Origin: Marinobacter manganoxydans MnI7-9
GTDB lineage: Bacteria > Pseudomonadota > Gammaproteobacteria > Pseudomonadales > Oleiphilaceae
Reading direction: 5' to 3'
DNA: 64,000 nucleotides
NCBI RefSeq assembly: GCF_000235625.1
Contig: NZ_AGTR01000085.1
Location: 186,001-250,000, forward strand
Shown here: positions 32,392 to 41,717 of the stretch, in pieces
Numbering within the stretch: the first letter of the stretch is position 1
Layout of the letters: every line of letters starts with the position of its first letter
Program-made: the position numbers and the translations under genes
The notes under the pieces: generated by a model
Told to the model about the DNA's origin: nothing
The model's database searches: none
What the model saw: the letters and a program-made list of their open reading frames with translations, nothing else

Positions 32392-33144
32392 GAGACTGGC
32401 CTGCCATAGCAGGCGAATCGCAAGCGCGGTCAGCACGATATTGAAGATCAGTGTGAACTTCCGGTTGCTCAGGGAGCTAAGCACATGGAGGCCCAGCCAG
32501 GTGCCGGCAAAGCCACAGCCAATCATGGCAAGGATGAACGGCAGCCACTCAAAGAACATGAACCCGGCCGCTCCGAACACCAGAGCCTTGGGTGCATGCT
32601 GGAGCGTCATGGCGGTGGCGAAGGTGGCCACGGTTTTGAACCTGTCGGTGTGAATCTGCTTGATGAACGCCGCAACCAGCGGCCCGGTGGCGCCCACGAA
32701 CAGGCTGACAAAACTGGTCAGGGCCGAGGCCAGAAACACCCCGGGGGCACCGAAGGCACCCTTTGGTAGTGCCGGCCCCCAGCAAAGATAGAGAACGAAC
32801 AGGGCGATGGTCAGCTGCCAGATGTGGGCCGGAAGATTCACCAGTAGCCAGGCGCCCAGCGCCGCCCCTGCGATCACACCGGGCAGGAACGCGGCAATCA
32901 CCCGCCAGTCTACGTGCCGCCAGGTCAGTGCCGCCCGGCCAACATTGGAGCCCAACTGGATCATGCCATGAACCGGGATGATGGCCGCAGGCGGCATCCA
33001 GCTGGCCATCAGTACCAGCAGCAGAACGCCGCCACCGGCGCCTAGGCTGGCGGTGATCATCGAAGTTATGGTGGAGCTGGCAAGCAGGAAAACGGCGACC
33101 GGGAGGCTCAGGCTTTCGGGTATCAGTTGGTTGAGTACTTCCAT
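32374..33144 (-). CDS. TauE/SafE-family membrane permease
   Basis: Predicted inner-membrane exporter of 256 residues with eight or so hydrophobic segments, including LGAGGGVLLLVLMASWMPPA and VSLFVGATGPLVAAFIKQ, both typical of the TauE/SafE (DUF81) family. Members move sulfite, sulfoacetate or other organic anions; the substrate here is unknown. Its start lies inside the end of the lytic transglycosylase gene (22-bp overlap), so the two are co-transcribed. Confidence 0.87.
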   Translation of the reverse strand: MEVLNQLIPESLSLPVAVFLLASSTITSMITASLGAGGGVLLLVLMASWMPPAAIIPVHGMIQLGSNVGRAALTWRHVDWRVIAAFLPGVIAGAALGAWLLVNLPAHIWQLTIALFVLYLCWGPALPKGAFGAPGVFLASALTSFVSLFVGATGPLVAAFIKQIHTDRFKTVATFATAMTLQHAPKALVFGAAGFMFFEWLPFILAMIGCGFAGTWLGLHVLSSLSNRKFTLIFNIVLTALAIRLLWQASLSAGWW

Positions 33145-34262
33145 TCACAGAATTCCGTTGATTTGAGTTTGGCCGTGCGACACAGGGCCTCGGTTGCCAG
33201 CTGAACGTCGGCCACATAGTAGAGCGATGCAAGACCGAGGCGGTCCCGCCCCAGGTTGTGAAAAATCAGGCCGAAGGCAATATCGCCGGCGGTAAAGCGT
33301 TCATGGTTGGCGGCAAAATACTCGGCTGGCTGTGCCAGCACCGGGTCGTCCAGCAGCGCCTGGACCCGTCCGGCGCCGCCATGATAGGCCTGAACCAGTA
33401 AAAGGGTGAACAATCGGTCCCTTTTGGCCTCCGGCAAATGGCCGAACCGTTGCTGGAACACCGGTGCCAGATTGCGGGCATTCTGGTTCATCAAACGCAG
33501 GGCGCAATCGATCTGTGCCAGCCGGTGCCAGTAATTGTCGGGGGCGATCTCGCAGTCGGACAGGGCGGCGGGTGAAAGCTGCAGGATGCCCCTGGCGTTT
33601 GCCCGGGAATGGGCTCTTGCCTGGGCTCCACTTTCAATCAGGATCTGGCCGGCCAGATATCGGGGCAAGGCTTGCGGCAGGGTCAGGCGGTTCTGGTTGC
33701 TGCGGTGTTCGTATACGTAGATCAGAGCATCATGCAGGCTTTCCGGAGCACTACTGTCGGCAAAGTTGAGGTCGTCCCAGGCGCCCCAGATCCGGTCTGC
33801 CGGCAGGGTGCCAAGATAGCGGGCAACGGCTTCATCGACGTTTACATGGGGCTGGTCGCAGGAAAGGGCGAACGGATAGCCTGTCTGGCCGGTCTCTCCG
33901 GCAACCCAGTCTTCCACCTTGCCATTCTCATACAATGATTTCCGGGTTGCGTTCAGCAGTCGCTGGGTGGTGTCGCGGTCGTCACCGTCACTGATCCAGG
34001 CCAGAAACCGGCCGCGCATGTCGTATAGAACGTGGCGATCGGCACTGGCGCAATAGCCGGATTCCTTCAATACCCAGCGTCTGATGGTGAGAATGTTTTC
34101 AAACACCCCCTGGCTGACCCAATAGGGCGAGGAACGGACGACGCGGGTCCAGTCGCTGTCGTCACTGGTGGCTGGCGGCGTTTCCTGGGCGGCAACGGTC
34201 ACCGATGCCGCCAGGATGAAAATCACGGCAAGCTGGCGTAAGCTCTTGAGAATTCTGACCAT
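33123..34262 (-). CDS. Exported lytic transglycosylase (SLT domain)
   Basis: Periplasmic peptidoglycan lyase of about 379 residues. A signal peptide opens it (MVRILKSLRQLAVIFILAAS...AAQE). The SLT domain starts near residue 215: ILIESGAQARAHSRANARGI carries the catalytic Glu of the E-S motif and the A-x-S-x-A-x-G run, followed by LQLSPAAL. C-terminal GGAGRVQALL fits the soluble lytic transglycosylase family. The longer frame to 34316 is rejected because it places extra residues before the signal peptide. Confidence 0.85.
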   Translation of the reverse strand: MVRILKSLRQLAVIFILAASVTVAAQETPPATSDDSDWTRVVRSSPYWVSQGVFENILTIRRWVLKESGYCASADRHVLYDMRGRFLAWISDGDDRDTTQRLLNATRKSLYENGKVEDWVAGETGQTGYPFALSCDQPHVNVDEAVARYLGTLPADRIWGAWDDLNFADSSAPESLHDALIYVYEHRSNQNRLTLPQALPRYLAGQILIESGAQARAHSRANARGILQLSPAALSDCEIAPDNYWHRLAQIDCALRLMNQNARNLAPVFQQRFGHLPEAKRDRLFTLLLVQAYHGGAGRVQALLDDPVLAQPAEYFAANHERFTAGDIAFGLIFHNLGRDRLGLASLYYVADVQLATEALCRTAKLKSTEFCEWKYSTN

Positions 34263-34314
34263 AGACGTTATACCCGTGACCTTCCTCAAAACAGAATAAC
34301 AAATGGAACCTGCC

Positions 34315-35802
34315 ATGAAGCAATCTGAATACCTACGTTACGATGCTACTGCACTCGCTGATCTTGTCCGTCGGGGCGAGGTCACTTCAAGGGAAGTATG
34401 CGAGGCGGCCGTGGAACGGGCAACCCGAGTGAACGGCACGCTGAACGCGATCTGCTATCCCCAGTTCTCCGAAGCGCCAGCCCAGCGTTTCCCCGAGCAG
34501 GCCGTTTTTGCCGGCGTCCCTCTGCTGCTGAAGGACCTTGCCCAGGAACAGGCTGGGCACCCGTGTACCTATGGCAGTCGCGGGATGACAAAGAATATTG
34601 CGCCCCAGGACTCGGAATTCGTCCGTCGGGCCCGGGACGGCGGTCTGGTTTTCCTGGGGCGAACCGCCACGCCGGAGTTTGGTCTGAAAGCGGTGACCGA
34701 GTCTGAGCTCTGGGGGCCAACCCGCAACCCCTGGAACACGGAGCTGACCCCGGGTGGCTCAAGTGGCGGCTCCGGCGCGGCGGTGGCGGCCGGCATTGTA
34801 CCCATGGCCGGCGCCAACGATGGCGGCGGCTCCATCCGCATTCCAGCTGCCTACAATGGCCTGTTTGGCCTCAAGCCGTCCCGGGGACGCATTTCCTCGG
34901 GTCCCTTTATGGGTGAAGCCTGGACCGGTGCGTCTACCGACCATGTGGTCAGCCGGACGGTGAGAGACAGTGCGGCGATGCTGGATGTGCTCAGTGGGCC
35001 GGCTCCGGGCGACCCGTTCGAGATTCCCGGGCCGTCTGCGGCCTACTCCGAGCTCATGCAGCGGTCTCCGGGCAAGCTAAGAATCGGCGTGTTCACGTCT
35101 TCACCCTACAATACGGAGGTAGCACCGGAGTGCGTTGCAGCCGTGGAGGAAACGGCCCGGGTTCTCGAGAATCTGGGTCACAGGGTTGAGTACGCTGCGC
35201 CGGAATTCGACGGAATGGCTCTTGCCCGCTGCTACCTGGGCCTGTATTTCGGCGAAGTGTCGGCGCTGATGGCGAAGGCGAAAGAGCAGTTCGGCGCTAT
35301 CGACAGCGATTTCGAGCTGGATACCCGGCTGATCGGCATGCTTGGAGAGACCATGCCGCTCTCCGATTATGTCCGCCGCCGCCAGCAGTGGAACGATTTT
35401 GCCAGGGCGCTGGGCGCGTTCTTCGGGAGTTACGATCTATACCTCAGCCCTGCGACCGGGCAATTGCCGGCGGCCATCGGTGAACTGGAAACGCCGGCCC
35501 ATCTCAAGTTTGCAGCACGCCTGATGCTGAAATTGAAGGCCGGTAAACTGGTGCATCGTTCTGGACAGGTGGACCAGATGGCCCTGGAAAGCCTGGCGCG
35601 AACGCCGTTTACCCAGCTGGCCAACCTCACCGGGACACCTGCCATGTCTGTGCCGATGCACTGGACTGCCGAAGGTTTGCCGGTGGGGGTGCAGTTCGGC
35701 GGGCCCCACGGCGCCGAAGCGACCCTGCTTCAGTTGGCGGGCCAACTGGAAGAGGCAAACCCCTGGTTCGGCAATTATGAAAAACTTGAGGACGCGTTTT
35801 GA
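34315..35802 (+). CDS. Amidase-signature hydrolase
   Basis: Cytoplasmic amidase of about 495 residues. The signature TPGGSSGGSGAAVAAGIVPM holds the Ser-cisSer part, DGGGSIRIPAAYNGLFGLKP the nucleophilic Ser, and VPLLLKDLAQEQAG the catalytic Lys. The end LPVGVQFGGPHGAEATLLQL is also typical. Substrate unknown; 6-aminohexanoate-cyclic-dimer hydrolase or acylamidase types are similar in length. ATG 34315 has GGA eight bases before it. It is transcribed divergently from the transglycosylase. Confidence 0.9.
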   Translation: MKQSEYLRYDATALADLVRRGEVTSREVCEAAVERATRVNGTLNAICYPQFSEAPAQRFPEQAVFAGVPLLLKDLAQEQAGHPCTYGSRGMTKNIAPQDSEFVRRARDGGLVFLGRTATPEFGLKAVTESELWGPTRNPWNTELTPGGSSGGSGAAVAAGIVPMAGANDGGGSIRIPAAYNGLFGLKPSRGRISSGPFMGEAWTGASTDHVVSRTVRDSAAMLDVLSGPAPGDPFEIPGPSAAYSELMQRSPGKLRIGVFTSSPYNTEVAPECVAAVEETARVLENLGHRVEYAAPEFDGMALARCYLGLYFGEVSALMAKAKEQFGAIDSDFELDTRLIGMLGETMPLSDYVRRRQQWNDFARALGAFFGSYDLYLSPATGQLPAAIGELETPAHLKFAARLMLKLKAGKLVHRSGQVDQMALESLARTPFTQLANLTGTPAMSVPMHWTAEGLPVGVQFGGPHGAEATLLQLAGQLEEANPWFGNYEKLEDAF

Positions 35803-35932
35803 GTTATCCGGGGTTGTGATCCGGCTGGGGAAACTCCACGTTTATCTTTGTAGCCGGAACAGGCTATGCTGTTAGTCAGGAAGACCCCTTCTTCCTGAAC
35901 GACCCTGATGGCATCGAGGAGGCGAGCGTATT

Positions 35933-36550
35933 ATGAACCAACCGATGGCAATCGATGAACTGGTATCAGTAGCACAGGCCGAGGCCATGGGGGAGTTAGA
36001 CGCCCCGATGATGGCCATCGTTCTGTCCAGCGAGCAAAGCTACGACTTGCCCATCAATTCCCTTGAAACCGATGCCGACAAGGCCCGCTGGGGGTTGATC
36101 CTCCGCGCCGCCCGCGAGCATGTTGAAGCGGATGCCGTGGCTGTGCTGTACCCGGCCTGGACCACCATCCGTCACAAGAAACCTGAAGTGGAAGCCGAAG
36201 CGGCCCCAGAAGCCGTTGAGGAAGAAGCGGAGGGTGCAGACGATTCAGACGGACCTATAGACACCCTGTTCGTGCAGCTGCACACCAGGGACCATGTTTA
36301 CTGGCGGGGTTTTGAACAGATTCGGGACCCCAAGCACCAGCGCATCATCGGCTTCCGCCGCATCAAGGCGCTGTCCACCGATTACAAACGCGACGAAGCG
36401 CCCTCCGTTGCCTCCTGGCTGAGCACCCTGTTCGAGCCGTTGCCCGAAGAAGGTGAAGAGACCACGGTAGACCGCGAACTGGCCGACCTGCTGGAAGAGC
36501 CGGAAGTCAGTGCAGCGCTCTATCCGCGTCAGATGCGAGCTCTCCACTGA
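35933..36550 (+). CDS. Conserved unknown protein with acidic linker
   Basis: A 205-residue soluble protein not recognised as a known family. An N-terminal block (DAPMMAIVLSSEQSYDLPIN) and a central alpha/beta block (EHVEADAVAVLYPAWTTIRH) are separated by a very acidic linker of about 35 residues rich in Glu-Ala. A C-terminal part follows with RDHVYWRGFEQIRDPKHQRI. Good coding character and a ribosome site (GAGGCGAGC) suggest it is real. It sits alone between the amidase and the converging HDOD gene. Confidence 0.7.
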   Translation: MNQPMAIDELVSVAQAEAMGELDAPMMAIVLSSEQSYDLPINSLETDADKARWGLILRAAREHVEADAVAVLYPAWTTIRHKKPEVEAEAAPEAVEEEAEGADDSDGPIDTLFVQLHTRDHVYWRGFEQIRDPKHQRIIGFRRIKALSTDYKRDEAPSVASWLSTLFEPLPEEGEETTVDRELADLLEEPEVSAALYPRQMRALH

Positions 36551-36557
36551 AAGGTAA

Positions 36558-36590
36558 CTGACAGCCGGAACCTTTCGCTCCGGCTGTCAG
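36558..36590. terminator. Bidirectional hairpin between convergent genes
   Basis: An 11-bp perfect stem CTGACAGCCGG/CCGGCTGTCAG, with an 11-base loop, overlaps the HDOD stop codon. It lacks a T-run on both strands, so terminator strength is uncertain. Confidence 0.55.
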
Positions 36591-38008
36591 TGTGTGGATA
36601 GCAACGTCAGACAGAGTTGTGCGTTTTGGATAAAGTGGCCGAAGGCTGATAGCTGCTCTCTTGAGGGCAGGTAAGCACCGGATGCATTGTCGGCATAGAA
36701 CAGACCGACCAGCCTTCCATTTGCCTTGATCGGGCCAATCAACGCCGGCACTTTGCCCAGCCAGCGATCATACGCCACGCCTTCGGCGTTTGGTTTTGGT
36801 TCGTAGATGCTGCAATGGGCGTGAGGCAGAAGCGGGCCCAGTGGCCCGGTGCCGTCCTTGGGAATCACGAAATGTTCGCGCCATTCCTCGGTGCCACGGC
36901 CGCCGAGTTTTCGGGGCACCAGTTCGTTGCCGGTGCGGTCACTCATCAACAGGGCGACTCGCTGCATACCAATAGCACGGTGTATGCCTTCAATTACCAG
37001 CTGACAGACTTCGTTGATATCCGGTTTCTCGGCGAGGCAATGGCTTAATTCGCGCAGGATTTCAAGCTGCAGCTCTGCATCCATGTCCGGCGCCCTTGCG
37101 CCGGTGTCGCCTGATTTGCCCTCGGCGCCGGGCATCATGGCAGTGACTTGCGGAATGCCCAGGGAAACGGCCACGCGGGTGGCCTCCGATGCGTTCACCT
37201 TGAGCTGGTCGCGAACCACCGCCGGGGGCTCACCAATATCCCTGCCCAGGCGTTCCAATACCTTGTCCATGTCCGGACCGCTCCAGCCCTGTTCTGACAG
37301 TCGGGCCATTTCCACGGAATTCCGCACCAGGCTCGAAGCCATGGAATTGGCCTGACCCGGAGACACAACATCCCTGATAAATGGCCCGAGGGACCAGGCC
37401 TCCACAAGACCGCGGGTGATTTCGGTAAACGTTGAGTGCAGAACGGCTTTCTGGGCCTCAACCGGCGGTTCCTCAAGCCGCAGTCGTTCCTCGAGTTCCG
37501 TCGCCTGTTCTGTCTCGCAGGACCAGAACGCCAGCTCGCCGATGTTCATCAGCAAGGCCCCGATAAAAACCTCTTCCAGGGCCGTTTCATTCCGTTTGGG
37601 CATCAGACACCGGGCCTGAACCGCGGCGTGAATGGCTCGTGCCAGGCAGCGCAGGAGGTGCGGGCGGTCGTTGCGTTTCAGGAGCGCATCGACGATCAGC
37701 GAGGAAATGGCCATGGATTTCACGGCATCGAAGCCGATCAGGGTAATGGCCCGGCTGACCGTGCTGACCTGCGTCCGCGTCTGGTTGTAGAACACGGTGT
37801 TGGACAGTCTCAGCACCTGGGAGGTGAGCTGGGCATCGTTGAGGATGACATTGGCCAGTTCGTTAACCGTGCTGTTCCCGCTGTCAGTCAACTCATTGAT
37901 ACGCTTGAGAGTGTTGGCCAGAACCGGCAGCTCGACCTTGCTGAGATAAGTGACCCATGCCTGGGTAGAGTTCATCCGTGAGGGCGTTGGCTGTTTTTCA
38001 ATGGTCAC
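36587..38008 (-). CDS. HDOD-GAF signalling protein
   Basis: Probable signal-transduction protein. An HDOD domain covers about residues 15-230 (VELPVLANTLKRINEL, ANVILNDAQLTSQVLRLSNT, AITLIGFDAVKSMAISSLIV). A C-terminal GAF-like domain follows, with ILRELSHCLAEKPDINEVCQ and a typical ending LVGLFYADNASGAYL. HDOD proteins act in motility and c-di-GMP networks. The start is unsure: GTG 38008 gives MTIEKQPTPSR before the domain, ATG 37975 is the next choice, and the frame is open to 38125. Confidence 0.8.
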   Translation of the reverse strand: MTIEKQPTPSRMNSTQAWVTYLSKVELPVLANTLKRINELTDSGNSTVNELANVILNDAQLTSQVLRLSNTVFYNQTRTQVSTVSRAITLIGFDAVKSMAISSLIVDALLKRNDRPHLLRCLARAIHAAVQARCLMPKRNETALEEVFIGALLMNIGELAFWSCETEQATELEERLRLEEPPVEAQKAVLHSTFTEITRGLVEAWSLGPFIRDVVSPGQANSMASSLVRNSVEMARLSEQGWSGPDMDKVLERLGRDIGEPPAVVRDQLKVNASEATRVAVSLGIPQVTAMMPGAEGKSGDTGARAPDMDAELQLEILRELSHCLAEKPDINEVCQLVIEGIHRAIGMQRVALLMSDRTGNELVPRKLGGRGTEEWREHFVIPKDGTGPLGPLLPHAHCSIYEPKPNAEGVAYDRWLGKVPALIGPIKANGRLVGLFYADNASGAYLPSREQLSAFGHFIQNAQLCLTLLSTH

Positions 38009-38176
38009 GTTTTGGCATCTCTGGGTCGCGCTGCTCTCGAAACGGAGGGAAATTAAGGTTCTTATGACATCCAAGTTTAGTTCAGGGCTGTGGCGGATGT
38101 CAGGTAACCGTTTGTGTAGGGACATCTACCCACACTGAGAATCATTCCGGAATTCGGGTTTGCCAACCGAATGGGC

Positions 38177-38182
38177 TATAAT
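38177..38182 (+). promoter_or_regulatory. -10 box upstream of metN
   Basis: TATAAT 38 bp before the metN GTG, with no clear -35 at 17 bases. No MetJ box (AGACGTCT) was found. Confidence 0.45.
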
Positions 38183-38219
38183 CGCCGGTTTTTAACGCTG
38201 CACCCACAAGGCGCTGACC

Positions 38220-39227
38220 GTGATTGTATTTGACCAGGTACAGAAGTCGTATCAGGTAGGCGGCCGGGCGATCCCCGCGCTTCATCCCACCGATATGACC
38301 ATTGAAACCGGCGAGGTATTCGGCATCGTTGGCCATTCCGGCGCCGGTAAATCGACGCTGGTGCGTCTGATCAACCTGCTGGAACCACCCACCGGCGGTC
38401 GTATTCTGATCGACGACGAGAACATTACCGACTACGACGCTGCCGAACTCCGTGCCTTTCGCCGCAAGGTGGGAATGATCTTCCAGCACTTCAACCTGCT
38501 GTCGTCGAAAACCGTGGCGGACAACATTGCCTTCCCGATGAAGCTGGCGGGCATCTACTCGAAGACCGAGATCCGTGACCGGGTTGAGGAACTGCTGGCC
38601 CGGGTCAGCCTCACCGACCACGCCAACAAATACCCATCGCAGCTCTCCGGCGGGCAGAAACAGCGAGTGGGCATTGCCCGTGCCCTGGCCTGCCGGCCCA
38701 CGATCCTGCTGTGCGACGAAGCCACCAGCGCCCTTGACCCGCAAACGACCCAGTCGGTGCTGAAGCTGCTGGCCGACATCAACCGGGAACTGGGCCTGAC
38801 CATCGTACTGATCACCCATGAAATGGACGTGGTGCGCCGGGTCTGCGATCGCGTAGCTGTGATGGATGCTGGTGAAGTGGTCGAAATGGGCCCGGTCAGC
38901 GAGGTGTTCCTGCACCCGAAGCACCCGACCACACGAGACTTTGTCTTCGAGAGCGAAAGCATTGACCGGGACGAACTCCAGGAAGACCTGAGCAAGGCCA
39001 GCGGCCGGATCCTCCGCCTGACCTTCAAGGGCGAATCCACTTATAAACCGCTGCTGGGCAGCGTTGCCCGGGAGTCCGGCGTGGATTTCAGCATTCTTTC
39101 CGGCCGAATCGACCACATCAAGGACACACCCTACGGCCAACTGACCCTGTCACTGGTGGGCGGTGATCTCGAGGTGGCCATGCAGGCGCTCAAGGCCGCC
39201 GACGTTCACGTGGAGGTGCTGCGCTGA
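38220..39227 (+). CDS. metN: Methionine ABC transporter ATP-binding protein
   Basis: ATPase of the D/L-methionine importer, 335 residues. Walker [10 protein letters not shown], signature [19 protein letters not shown], Walker [14 protein letters not shown]. The C-terminal ~80 residues ([20 protein letters not shown]) form the NIL domain that binds methionine and gives trans-inhibition. The start is GTG 38220. Its stop overlaps metI by one base. Confidence 0.95.
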   Translation: MIVFDQVQKSYQVGGRAIPALHPTDMTIETGEVFGIVGHSGAGKSTLVRLINLLEPPTGGRILIDDENITDYDAAELRAFRRKVGMIFQHFNLLSSKTVADNIAFPMKLAGIYSKTEIRDRVEELLARVSLTDHANKYPSQLSGGQKQRVGIARALACRPTILLCDEATSALDPQTTQSVLKLLADINRELGLTIVLITHEMDVVRRVCDRVAVMDAGEVVEMGPVSEVFLHPKHPTTRDFVFESESIDRDELQEDLSKASGRILRLTFKGESTYKPLLGSVARESGVDFSILSGRIDHIKDTPYGQLTLSLVGGDLEVAMQALKAADVHVEVLR

Positions 39228-39892
39228 TGGAAGACCTGTTAAGCAATGTAGACTGGACCGAAATTGGCTGGGCCAGCTGGGATACCCTGGTGATGGTGGG
39301 TATGTCCCTGCTGTTCAGCGTCCTGATCGGCCTGCCCATCGGCGTTCTTCTGTTCCTGTTCGGCAAACGCCAGCTGCTGGAACAGCCGGTGGCCTATGCG
39401 GTGCTGTCGTTCGTGGTGAACGTGCTCCGTTCCGTGCCGTTCATCATCCTGCTGATCGTTATGATCCCCTTCACCGTAATGCTGATCGGCACGTCGCTGG
39501 GCGTGGCCGGAGCAATCCCGCCGCTGGTGGCTGGCGGTGCGCCGTTCTTTGCACGGTTGGTGGAAACTTCCCTGCGAGAAGTGGACCGCGGCATCATCGA
39601 GGCCACCCAGGCCATGGGCGCTAGCGTTAAACAGATCATCTTCGGTGCTCTGTTACCGGAAGCGCTGCCAGGCATCATTGCTGGTATCACCGTTACTGCG
39701 ATCACTCTGGTTTCCTACGCGGCCATGTCCGGAGTCATAGGTGGCGGCGGTCTTGGCGATCTGGCGATCCGCTTCGGCTATCAACGATTCCAGACCGACG
39801 TAATGGTCATTACAGTCGCGCTACTGGTTATTTTCGTACAGGTGCTGCAGATGGTCGGCGACCGTCTGGTTCTGTACTTCAGCAGAAAGTAG
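39227..39892 (+). CDS. metI: Methionine ABC transporter permease
   Basis: Inner-membrane permease of 221 residues with five hydrophobic spans. The EAA loop is present as REVDRGIIEATQAMGASVKQ, followed by ALLPEALPGIIAGITVTAIT and SGVIGGGGLGDLAIRFGYQR, all typical of MetI. It is coupled to metN; metQ follows after 188 bp that hold a family-2 repeat. Confidence 0.95.
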   Translation: MEDLLSNVDWTEIGWASWDTLVMVGMSLLFSVLIGLPIGVLLFLFGKRQLLEQPVAYAVLSFVVNVLRSVPFIILLIVMIPFTVMLIGTSLGVAGAIPPLVAGGAPFFARLVETSLREVDRGIIEATQAMGASVKQIIFGALLPEALPGIIAGITVTAITLVSYAAMSGVIGGGGLGDLAIRFGYQRFQTDVMVITVALLVIFVQVLQMVGDRLVLYFSRK

Positions 39893-39917
39893 AAAAGCTG
39901 GATATAGGCCGGTGGGC

Positions 39918-40016
39918 GGTCGGAGTACCCTTCCGAAAACGTGGAGCGCCAGGGATGGCGCGACCGAGCCCTACACGGACGTATTCACGGGCGTTTTTCG
40001 GAAGGGTACTCCGACC
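39918..40016 (+). repeat. Family-2 GGA-hairpin repeat, copy B
   Basis: A 22-bp perfect stem (39918-39939 with 39995-40016) encloses GCGCCAGGGATGGCGC (39946-39961) and TACACGGACGTA (39972-39983), both with GGA in the loop. A weaker pairing extends the stem outwards. Here the GGA strand is the sense strand of metNIQ, so the structure would be in the metI-metQ message. Confidence 0.85.
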
Positions 40017-40080
40017 GACCGCCGGCCGTACTCCGAACCCGAACTCATTTGTTCAAGATGCTCAACAGGAGAATCGATCT

Positions 40081-40863
40081 ATGAATCTGAAGAAAACACT
40101 CGCAGCACTGGCTGCCGCAGCTACGTTCTCCGGCGCCGTTGCTGCCGAAGAACTCTCCGTAGCTGCCACCCCGGTTCCCCATGCCGAGATCCTGGAATTC
40201 GTGAAGCCCCAGCTGGCCGAGCAGGGCGTGGAACTGGACGTGAAGGTATTCACTGATTACATCCAGCCGAATATCCAGGTGGACCAGAAGCGGATGGACG
40301 CCAACTTCTTCCAGCACCAGCCGTACCTGGATGAATTCAACGAAGGCCGTGGTACCAATCTGGTAACCGTGACCGGCGTTCACGTTGAGCCGTTTGGCGC
40401 CTACTCCAGCAAGATTGATTCGCTGGACGAGCTCAAAGAAGGTGCGGTGGTTGCCATTCCGAACGACCCGACCAACGGTGGCCGTGCGCTGCTGCTCCTG
40501 CAGAAGGCGGGCCTGATCACCCTGAAAGACGAGAGCAAGATCACTGCAACACCCCGTGATATCGCCGATAACCCGAAAGATCTCGACTTCAAGGAACTGG
40601 AAGCTGCCACCCTGCCCCGTATCCTGAACCAGGTCGACCTGGCGCTGATCAATACCAACTATGCGCTGGAAGCCGGTCTGAACCCGTCTGAAGACGCGCT
40701 GGTGATCGAGGGCTCCGAGTCACCTTATGTGAACATCCTGGTCGCCCGTCCGGACAACAAGGACAGCGAGGCTATGCAGAAACTGGCTGCGGCTCTGAAG
40801 TCTGATGCGGTTCGCGACTTCATCATGGAAAAGTATGAGGGTGCAGTGGTTCCGGCATTCTGA
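40081..40863 (+). CDS. metQ: Methionine-binding protein of ABC transporter
   Basis: Periplasmic substrate-binding protein of 260 residues, NlpA/MetQ family. The leader MNLKKTLAALAAAATFSGAVAA lacks a lipobox Cys, so the protein should be soluble and not a lipoprotein as in E. coli. Then come ATPVPHAEILEFVKPQLAEQ, DANFFQHQPYLDEFN and LINTNYALEAGLNP, all typical. AGGAG lies nine bases before the ATG. Confidence 0.94.
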   Translation: MNLKKTLAALAAAATFSGAVAAEELSVAATPVPHAEILEFVKPQLAEQGVELDVKVFTDYIQPNIQVDQKRMDANFFQHQPYLDEFNEGRGTNLVTVTGVHVEPFGAYSSKIDSLDELKEGAVVAIPNDPTNGGRALLLLQKAGLITLKDESKITATPRDIADNPKDLDFKELEAATLPRILNQVDLALINTNYALEAGLNPSEDALVIEGSESPYVNILVARPDNKDSEAMQKLAAALKSDAVRDFIMEKYEGAVVPAF

Positions 40864-40883
40864 TTGCCTGATCCACGACCATG

Positions 40884-40920
40884 AAAAAGGCCGGACAGCG
40901 AATGCTGCCCGGCCTTTTTT
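40884..40920 (+). terminator. Rho-independent terminator after metQ
   Basis: AAAAAGGCCGG-ACAGC pairs with GCTGC-CCGGCCTTTTTT around a GAAT loop. With A- and T-runs on both sides, it can also stop the converging peroxiredoxin transcript. Confidence 0.9.
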
Positions 40921-40941
40921 ATAGGCTTAAGAGGCTAGTGA

Positions 40942-41595
40942 TCAGTCACCGCTCCAGTTGGCTTTCGGGTCTGGTGTCATCCGCAGGTAGGATTTCACAG
41001 CCTTGTAGCCTTTCGGGAAGCGTTGCTTGATTTCTTCCTCGTCCTGAAGGGACGGAACGATAACGACATCGCCACCACGCTCCCAGTTGCCCGGGGTCGC
41101 GACCTTGTGCTCGTCGGTCAGCTGCAGCGAATCGATCACCCGCAGAACCTCGTTGAAGTTACGACCGGTGCTGGCCGGGTAGCTAATCATCAAGCGAACC
41201 TTCTTGTTCGGGTCGATCACGAACAGCGAGCGCACGGTAAGGCTGCTGTCGGCATTCGGGTGAATCATGTCGTACAGCTGGGACACCTTGCGATCATGGT
41301 CTGCAATGATCGGGAAGTTTACCGCGCAGCCCTGGGTTTCATTGATGTCCTTGATCCACTCGTGGTGGGAATCGACCGGATCAACGCTCAGTGCGATGGC
41401 CTTGACGCCGCGCTTGGCGAACTCGTCCTTCAGTTTGGCGGTCAGGCCCAGCTCGGTCGTGCAGACCGGGGTGAAATCCGCCGGGTGCGAGAACAGCACG
41501 CCCCAGCTGTCGCCCAGCCAGTCGTAAAACGAAATCTTCCCTTCACTGGAGTCCTGTTCAAAATCAGGGGCGGTATCTCCGAGACGTAAAGTCAT
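40942..41595 (-). CDS. 1-Cys peroxiredoxin (Prx6 type)
   Basis: Reduces hydrogen peroxide and organic hydroperoxides; 217 residues. The peroxidatic Cys is in SHPADFTPVCTTELG (about residue 45). The C-terminal domain with VVIVPSLQDEEEIKQRFPKG is the long Prx6 form with no resolving Cys in the usual place. Converges on metQ, sharing its terminator. Confidence 0.93.
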   Translation of the reverse strand: MTLRLGDTAPDFEQDSSEGKISFYDWLGDSWGVLFSHPADFTPVCTTELGLTAKLKDEFAKRGVKAIALSVDPVDSHHEWIKDINETQGCAVNFPIIADHDRKVSQLYDMIHPNADSSLTVRSLFVIDPNKKVRLMISYPASTGRNFNEVLRVIDSLQLTDEHKVATPGNWERGGDVVIVPSLQDEEEIKQRFPKGYKAVKSYLRMTPDPKANWSGD

Positions 41596-41717
41596 GTGTA
41601 CTCTCCTTTGATCATGTTAGTGACAATTTCGTTTGTTATTCCGGCCCTGAAACGGCCGGGTTGTGTTCTGAGTGTATACGACAAACCTTGGTGCCAGATG
41701 AGGCAATTACAAGGGCC

